Shown here: piece by piece, positions 58,026 to 64,000 of the stretch
Layout: the number at the start of each line of letters is the position of its first letter
How positions within the stretch are numbered: position 1 is the stretch's first letter
Position numbers and translations under genes: made by a program
Notes under the pieces: model-generated
What the model was told of the DNA's origin: nothing
Databases searched by the model: none
Seen by the model: only the letters and a program-made list of their open reading frames with translations
Assembly (NCBI GenBank): GCA_964494505.1
Contig: CAZBRO010000016.1
Span: 45,112-109,111, forward strand
Length of the DNA: 64,000 bases
Reading direction: 5' to 3'
DNA from: CAIYRG01 sp964494505
GTDB lineage: Bacteria; Pseudomonadota; Alphaproteobacteria; Micropepsales; Micropepsaceae

Positions 58026-59576
58026 CTATTGCAGCGCGCGGTCCGGATTTTCCCAGCTGGGCGCGGTTTTTTCCGCCTGCAGGAACAGGTCGCAATATTC
58101 GCGGCGCAAGCCTTCGCCCGCGGCCGCGCCTTGCGGCGCGAACGAGATATAGGCCATCCGCTTTGCCTCGAATTTCTCCCAGCGCGGAACGCCCGGACCG
58201 TTGGGATCGCCGGTCTTCGCGAAATTCGTCCAATAGGTTTCGATCTGCTCGGAGAGACGCCGCTCGGCGAGGCCCGTCAGGCGCATCGGCGTCAGCGCGG
58301 GCATTCCGAACACGAACGGGATTTCGTCCGTATGCGTCGAATCGTTCGCCTGGGAGGGCAGGTCGCGGCTGAACTGGAACTGGTAGAAGGGTTGGCCCGT
58401 CTGGGCATGCTGCAACCCCGTCAGCATCACGCGGCAGCGGTGGGCCTGATCGGTGCCGTATTGCACGACCGCATCGCCGTAGACGGGATCGGGCGGCGGC
58501 ATCGGTCCCGGCCCAAGCCCATAGGCGTCGAGCACATGATCCGCGAGCGTGCGGTAGCGTAACCTGATCGCCGCGCGCAAGGTTGCCGGCGGCATGCGGA
58601 TGAACCCCTCGCGCAGCGTGTTGCCGAGCATGAAGGGCACGGGATGCTGCTTTCCTTGGGCATAGAGCTTCAGCGGCTGATCGGTCAGCACATAGCCGTC
58701 GATGTTGACGGGGCGGCAGATGTCCTGATCGATCCACGCCGCCGTCAGCACATCCGTCGCGCGTAACGTCCGCAGGAAAGCGATCTGGTCCTTCTTCGGC
58801 GCAATCAGGGCGCCGGGTACGCCGGCGCATTCCTCTTCCTGCTGCGCGGCCGACGGATACACCCTCCGCAACGGTCCCGATTCGGCGATTGCGCGGTGGA
58901 ACAGGCCCTCGCTCAACGGCGACACCAGCAACAACCCCACGTCTTCGGCGCCTGCGGATTCTCCGAAGATCGTGACGTTGTTCGGATCGCCGCCGAACGC
59001 GGCGATGTTGTCGTGCACCCAATGGAGCACCGCGATCTGGTCGAGCAGCCCATAATTGCCCGAGGCGCGATGCGGGCTTTCCTTGGTCAGCTCCGGATGC
59101 GCGAAGAAGCCGAACACGCCGAGCCTGTATTGCGCGGTCACCACCACGACGCCGTGTTTGGCGAGATCGGTGCCGTAGAAGAACGGCGTGTTCGCCCAGC
59201 CTTCGGTGTTGCCGCCGCCATGGAACCACACCATCACGGCTTTGGGAGCTTTCACCGGCCATTCGGGCGTCCAGACGTTCAAGCTGAGGCAGTCTTCGCT
59301 GGTGTCGGGTGCATTGGGCTGCATGCAGGGATGCCCGAAGCTGCGTCCGTCGCGCGTGCCGTTCCAGGAAACCACGGCTTGCGGCTCGCGCCAGCGCAAT
59401 GGCCCGACAGGCGGGGCGGCATAGGGGATGTTCTTGAATACCGCCTCGCCCGCTTCCATGGCTCCGCGGATTTTTCCGCCCGTGACATCGGCAACCGGCG
59501 TGCCGGATTGCGCAAAGGCCAAAGCGGTCGTCGCCAGGACCGCGAGCACGGCAAGAAAATGGGCGTGTACTTTCAT
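58026..59576 (-). CDS. Secreted type B carboxylesterase
   Basis: A 516-residue alpha/beta-hydrolase of the carboxylesterase/cholinesterase family. The signal peptide ends at about residue 22. The oxyanion-hole motif is VWFHGGGN, the nucleophile Ser207 lies in GESAGA, and EDCLSLNVWTP is the family signature. The catalytic His is probably the one in STHTDEIPFVFG. It hydrolyses esters in the periplasm; the natural substrate is unknown. ATG at 59576. It diverges from the small membrane gene at 59688 with a 111-base gap. Confidence 0.93.
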   Translation of the reverse strand: MKVHAHFLAVLAVLATTALAFAQSGTPVADVTGGKIRGAMEAGEAVFKNIPYAAPPVGPLRWREPQAVVSWNGTRDGRSFGHPCMQPNAPDTSEDCLSLNVWTPEWPVKAPKAVMVWFHGGGNTEGWANTPFFYGTDLAKHGVVVVTAQYRLGVFGFFAHPELTKESPHRASGNYGLLDQIAVLHWVHDNIAAFGGDPNNVTIFGESAGAEDVGLLLVSPLSEGLFHRAIAESGPLRRVYPSAAQQEEECAGVPGALIAPKKDQIAFLRTLRATDVLTAAWIDQDICRPVNIDGYVLTDQPLKLYAQGKQHPVPFMLGNTLREGFIRMPPATLRAAIRLRYRTLADHVLDAYGLGPGPMPPPDPVYGDAVVQYGTDQAHRCRVMLTGLQHAQTGQPFYQFQFSRDLPSQANDSTHTDEIPFVFGMPALTPMRLTGLAERRLSEQIETYWTNFAKTGDPNGPGVPRWEKFEAKRMAYISFAPQGAAAGEGLRREYCDLFLQAEKTAPSWENPDRALQ

Positions 59577-59687
59577 GACGGCCTCTCAATCCGGTCCAGC
59601 CGCTTTTGGCTTCTGAGCCCTGGCGAAAGCCGATAGTATCCTGCTCGTTGCAGTCGCCTCAATCGTTCCTGCAAAGACGGGTTTCCC

Positions 59688-60038
59688 ATGACCTGGACAG
59701 AGCGCGCCGTCGGCATCGGTTTAAGCATCTTGATCACCGCTGCCGTCTTTGCGGCGGCGGCCTACGGCTCGCTCACCCTGATAGCCCACTTTCGACAAGC
59801 TACACCCCATTATACGCTTGCCATTTTGCACGGGACTCTCTCGTTACTCTTTGCGTTGCGCACCATCCGTGATTACAGCACGGGATCGATAGGGCGTGGC
59901 CCCCATATGGCGCCGGTTGCGCGACGCGATCGTCCGGCGGCATTCTGGCTTAACCTGTCATTGTACGCGCTGCTGGCCGTGGTGTTCGGGTATTTGACAG
60001 TGGTTGAGGCTTTGCGCGCTTCCGCGGTTTTAAACTAA
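59688..60038 (+). CDS. Hypothetical small membrane protein
   Basis: A 116-residue protein with three hydrophobic helices (about 8-32, 42-58 and 85-108), connected by an Arg/Asp-rich cytoplasmic loop (RTIRDYSTGSIGRGPHM...RRDRP). I recognise no family. The stop is shared tail to tail with the MFS gene: TAA on this strand overlaps TAG on the other within CTAA (60035-60038). Confidence 0.7.
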   Translation: MTWTERAVGIGLSILITAAVFAAAAYGSLTLIAHFRQATPHYTLAILHGTLSLLFALRTIRDYSTGSIGRGPHMAPVARRDRPAAFWLNLSLYALLAVVFGYLTVVEALRASAVLN

Positions 60039-61222
60039 GCCTGCTGTGCGCGCGCGACCGCCGGAAGCAGCAAAAGGCTCGCCGCAGCCAGTACCGCGCC
60101 CACGAAGAACGGCGTGCCGGGGCTGAAGATATCCCACAACGCCCCCGCACCAGCGCTCGCCAGCAACAGCGCCGTGCCGCTGATGGCGAAGAAAATACCG
60201 AAGGCGGTTCCGCGCAAGGCCACGGGTGCCGCATCGGCGACGAGCGCCGACAACAACCCCTGCGTCAGCCCCATATGGAGGCCCCAGAGCCCAACGCCGA
60301 TCCACAGCAGCGCGTTTCCATCGGTCAGCCCGAGCGCAATGTCGGCTCCGATCAGGGCAACCGCTCCGGCCGCCAGCAATCCGCGCCGGCCGATGCGGTC
60401 CGACAGCGCGCCCGCCGGATACGAGGTCAGCGCATAAACCACATTCATCGTCACCATGATGATCGGGGCCTCGGCCAGCGAAAGGCCAAGCGAATGTCCG
60501 CGCAAGATCAGGAATGCATCGCTGAAGCGCGCCAGCGTCAACGCGGCCGCCACGGCGGTGGCGATCCAGAATGCAAACGGCAGCTCCTTGAGCCCGCGGA
60601 AGCCGGGGCGCGGTTGGGCCTTCAGAGGTTTCCGCCGCGCCGGTTCGCGCACGAACACCGCCAGCGTCAGAACGCACAACACCGCCGGCAGCACCGACCA
60701 CCACAGCGTCGCGCGGATATTGCCGGCATAAAGCAGCATCAAGCCGGAGGCGGACAGCGGTCCCACGATGGCGCCCACCGTGTCGAGCCCTTGGCGCAGG
60801 CCATAGGCCGCGCCGCGTGCGTCGGCGGGCGTGGCGTCGGCCAGCAACGCATCGCGCGGGGAATCGCGCAGGCCCTTGCCGGCGCGGTCGAGAAAGCGGG
60901 CCCCGGCCACCAGCAGGACTCCGTTGGCGAGCGGAAACAGCGGCTTGGTCAGGGCCGAAAAACCGTAGCCCGCGAGAATCCAGGGCTTGCGCGACCCCAG
61001 CCGGTCGGACAGCGCGCCTGAGAACAGCTTGCCGATTTGCGCGATTCCATCGGCGGTGCCTTCGATCAGGCCGATCGCGTCGGTGGATGCGCCAAGGCTG
61101 ACGCTGAGGAACAGGGGCAACAGGCTGTGGATCAGCTCCGAACTCGCGTCCATGAACAGGCTGACGAAGCCGAGCGCCCAGACGGTGGAGGGCAAGCGGG
61201 AAGCCTGTGCGCGTAAAGTCAT
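60035..61222 (-). CDS. Major facilitator superfamily transporter
   Basis: A 395-residue transporter with about 12 helices. The MFS loop 2-3 motif is GALSDRLGSRKPW, and loop 8-9 repeats it as GALSDRIGRRGLL. DRAGKGLRDSPRDALLAD between helices 4 and 5 is typical of the subfamily of single-gene MFS proteins often next to stress genes. Substrate unknown. ATG at 61222; 128 bases separate it from the divergent TPR gene, where TATTGTATAAG near 61262 may be a promoter element. Confidence 0.92.
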   Translation of the reverse strand: MTLRAQASRLPSTVWALGFVSLFMDASSELIHSLLPLFLSVSLGASTDAIGLIEGTADGIAQIGKLFSGALSDRLGSRKPWILAGYGFSALTKPLFPLANGVLLVAGARFLDRAGKGLRDSPRDALLADATPADARGAAYGLRQGLDTVGAIVGPLSASGLMLLYAGNIRATLWWSVLPAVLCVLTLAVFVREPARRKPLKAQPRPGFRGLKELPFAFWIATAVAAALTLARFSDAFLILRGHSLGLSLAEAPIIMVTMNVVYALTSYPAGALSDRIGRRGLLAAGAVALIGADIALGLTDGNALLWIGVGLWGLHMGLTQGLLSALVADAAPVALRGTAFGIFFAISGTALLLASAGAGALWDIFSPGTPFFVGAVLAAASLLLLPAVARAQQA

Positions 61223-61350
61223 CGGCCTTTCCTTCCGCTTCCGGGCGAATGAGAAAAACGCTATTGTATAAGCGGGCTTTCCGGCATTGGTATAGCGTAC
61301 TTCCTGCGTTTCCTCGTTTCGTTTTTTTCATCCCTCGAACGGAGGATGCG

Positions 61351-62193
61351 ATGCGGCGCCTTTCACGTTGCGTGCTGTGCGTGGTCACGCTTTGGGGGGC
61401 GGCCGCGCTCGCGGCTCCGGCGTCCACGAGTTCGCCGCTCTCGGGCGCGCAATCGGGGGCCCAGATGATGCAATGCAATTCGCCCGACCCGGCCAAAGCC
61501 ATCCTTGGCTGTACCGCGGTGATCCGGGCCGGGGTGGGGGGCCAGAACGATCTTTTGAGCGCAGCCTACAGCACGCGGGGCACGGCCTACCAGAAGCGGG
61601 GGCAGGACGATCTCGCGCTCGCCGATTTGAACCAGGCGGTCAAGCTCGATCCCAAGGGGAGCGTGGGTTTGCGCAGCCGGGGCGATTACTACATCGCCCA
61701 GAACGATTTCGCGCATGCGATGGAGGATTACAACCAGGCCATAGCCAACAATCCGAAAGGCCCTGAATTGTTCATCCAGCGCGGCAACGCCTACATGATC
61801 AACGGCGATTTCATGCATGCGCTGCCCGATTACGAACAGGCCATCGCGCTCAATCCAAAATTGGCCGCGGCCTATGCCAATCGCGGCGAGGCCTACCGGA
61901 CGCAAGGCGACGACGACAAGGCAATCGCCGACTTCGATCAGGCGCTTCGGATCGAGCCGAAATTCGTCTCGGCCTTTGTCAGCCGCGGGCTTGCCGAGGA
62001 AGACAAGGGCGACAGCACGAAGGCCATCGAGGATTTCACCCAGGCGATCAGGCTGGACCCGAAATATGTGACCGCCTACGACGAACGCGCTTCGGCATAC
62101 GAGCATTCCGGCGCGCACGACAAGGCGATGGCCGATATTGCGCAGGCCATCAAGCTGGACCCGCAGAACCCCGACGCCCACAAGCTGCAATGA
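61351..62193 (+). CDS. Exported TPR-repeat protein
   Basis: A 280-residue protein with a signal peptide (MRRLSRCVLCVVTLWGAAALAA) and about six tetratricopeptide repeats from residue 65 onward. Repeats are built on AYxxRGxAYxxxGDxxKAIxDFxQAIxLDP. A Cys pair (MMQCNSP and LGCTAV) before the repeats could form a disulfide. A GGAGG ribosome-binding sequence is five bases before the ATG at 61351. It is a periplasmic scaffold; partners are unknown. It converges with another exported repeat-like protein, with ten bases between stops. Confidence 0.9.
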   Translation: MRRLSRCVLCVVTLWGAAALAAPASTSSPLSGAQSGAQMMQCNSPDPAKAILGCTAVIRAGVGGQNDLLSAAYSTRGTAYQKRGQDDLALADLNQAVKLDPKGSVGLRSRGDYYIAQNDFAHAMEDYNQAIANNPKGPELFIQRGNAYMINGDFMHALPDYEQAIALNPKLAAAYANRGEAYRTQGDDDKAIADFDQALRIEPKFVSAFVSRGLAEEDKGDSTKAIEDFTQAIRLDPKYVTAYDERASAYEHSGAHDKAMADIAQAIKLDPQNPDAHKLQ

Positions 62194-62203
62194 ACGGTTC
62201 TGT

Positions 62204-63037
62204 CTATTGCCGCGGCTGCGGCACGCTTGGCTGAATGACGGTTGCCGTGGGCGCACCGCCCGCCCTGATCCGCGCGATGTAATTCAGCTCCTGCTGGGCG
62301 CGTGCATTGTTGGGCTCGGCCACGAGCGAGTCGCGATAGGACTGCTCCGCATCGTCGAGACGCCCAAGTTCGGTCAGCGCGAAACCCCGGCCGCGAAGCA
62401 GCAGCGCGCGGGCGCGGTCCGGAAGAGGCTTGAACGCCAGGCCTTTGTCGAAATTCGCCAGCGCCTCGGGCCATTGTTTCATGGCGATGAGTGCTGCACC
62501 CCGTTCGTTGATCAGTCCGGGCATATGGTCGAGCGCGGCCGGCAGGCCCGGTATCGGTCCCTTCAGCGCCAACCCGATATCGAGCACGCGCAAGGCATCG
62601 GCGGGCTTGCCGGTCTCGTTGTAATAGGAGCCGAGATAGTAACTCGCGCTTGGATAGGGATTGGCCATGGCGACAGCCTTGCGCCCTTGCGCCTCGGGGC
62701 TCTTGTCGCCGGCCGCGAAAAGCATCGCGGCCAAGACTTGCGTCGAGCCATCGGTGAGCATGATGCGGTCGCCGGCTGCGGGCGCGGGCGTGCCGAAGGG
62801 GTTATCGGAATCGGCAAGGACCCGTTCGAGGTCCGCGGCATGGGCTTGAATGCTTTTGATGCCGCCCTTCCCGAGGTCCGCTTCCGTGGCGCGCAGGATG
62901 GTTTGCGCCTCCTGCCAGGGTTGGCCCGCCGTTGCCGCTAGCCCGGCGGCGGTTGCGTCGGCGGCGGCAGCCGGGGCTACGAAACAAGCCCCGCTCATCC
63001 CGGCAATCAGCAAAGCGGCGATGATGGATTTTTTCAT
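62204..63037 (-). CDS. Exported TPR-like protein
   Basis: A 277-residue protein with a signal peptide (MKKSIIAALLIAGMSGACFVAPAAA). The C-terminal half has helical repeats (SASYYLGSYYNETGKPADALRVLDIGLAL, NERGAALIAMKQWPEALANFDKGLAF and LTELGRLDDAEQSYRDSLVAEPNN) that fit TPRs. The N-terminal half is not recognised. GGGAGGG lies five bases before the ATG at 63037. It lies 36 bases downstream of acsA on the same strand, but no functional link is obvious. Confidence 0.87.
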   Translation of the reverse strand: MKKSIIAALLIAGMSGACFVAPAAAADATAAGLAATAGQPWQEAQTILRATEADLGKGGIKSIQAHAADLERVLADSDNPFGTPAPAAGDRIMLTDGSTQVLAAMLFAAGDKSPEAQGRKAVAMANPYPSASYYLGSYYNETGKPADALRVLDIGLALKGPIPGLPAALDHMPGLINERGAALIAMKQWPEALANFDKGLAFKPLPDRARALLLRGRGFALTELGRLDDAEQSYRDSLVAEPNNARAQQELNYIARIRAGGAPTATVIQPSVPQPRQ

Positions 63038-63073
63038 TGGCACCCTCCCGCCCAATGAACGTCTGCTCGTGGA

Positions 63074-64000
<927 letters not shown>

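Overview
The window is chromosomal DNA of high GC content with densely packed genes. Its gene order is typical of Alphaproteobacteria. Diagnostic parts are a DivL-type histidine kinase with tyrosine in place of the phospho-acceptor histidine, the chvI-chvG-hprK-EIIA-HPr cluster with a short HprK, a DUF2794 protein, and the run ahcY / divL / tsaE / amgK / murU / addB / addA / trxA / folC / accD / trpA / trpB. I cannot fix the genus from sequence alone. There are no phage genes, integrases, transposases, CRISPR arrays, rRNAs or tRNAs that I can see.

Layout. 1-3341 (+): the end of trpB, then trpA, accD and folC, all with 4-base overlaps. 3345-12423 (-): trxA, addA, addB, murU, amgK and tsaE, a nearly continuous translationally coupled operon joining cell-wall recycling, tRNA t6A modification and double-strand break repair. 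12562-14871 (+): ferredoxin reductase, [2Fe-2S] ferredoxin and an isochorismatase-like hydrolase, which look inserted into the conserved block. 14882-17320 (-): divL. 17825-19231 (+): a secreted GlcG/HbpS-like protein and a secreted Gly-rich, Thr-tailed protein. 19247-20653 (-): ahcY with a dyad-symmetric upstream site. 21145-22257 (+): a lower-GC orphan with a winged-helix-like part and a C-terminal nucleoside deoxyribosyltransferase/TIR-like domain, the best candidate here for an immune-type gene. 22390-23442 (+): hisC.

23717-28007 (-): a low-complexity protein, a second secreted GlcG-like protein beside a diheme cytochrome c, a secreted orphan and a TraB/GumN protein. 28065-31840 (-): HPr, EIIA-Man, HprK, ChvG and ChvI, the regulatory phosphotransfer/acid-and-envelope-stress module. 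31899-33777 (-): a CYTH phosphatase, a ModA-like binding protein and greA. 34223-35935 (+): a membrane glycosyltransferase-like gene lying between greA and carB and overlapping carB tail to tail. 35880-45165 (-): carB, a Rieske oxygenase, and a four-gene Gld-type ABC export set (DUF4340, GldG-like, permease, ATPase). 45166-45603 is a structured intergenic region with a minus-strand terminator, followed by DUF2794 (+).

46045-53682 (-): a membrane PAS-GGDEF-EAL protein, an orphan copy of its sensor domain, a Bax-inhibitor-1 family protein and the YbbP/YbbA ABC system. 53706-56512 (+): the divergent lysophospholipase tesA, murJ and thpR. 56544-64000 is mixed: a zincin, phhB, two small tandem membrane proteins, a carboxylesterase, a small membrane protein, an MFS transporter, two secreted TPR-type proteins and the C-terminal half of acetyl-CoA synthetase, which runs off the right edge. 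Dispersed palindromic intergenic repeats of two families occur at 23463-23572, 31021-31132, 40318-40377 and 52782-52909.
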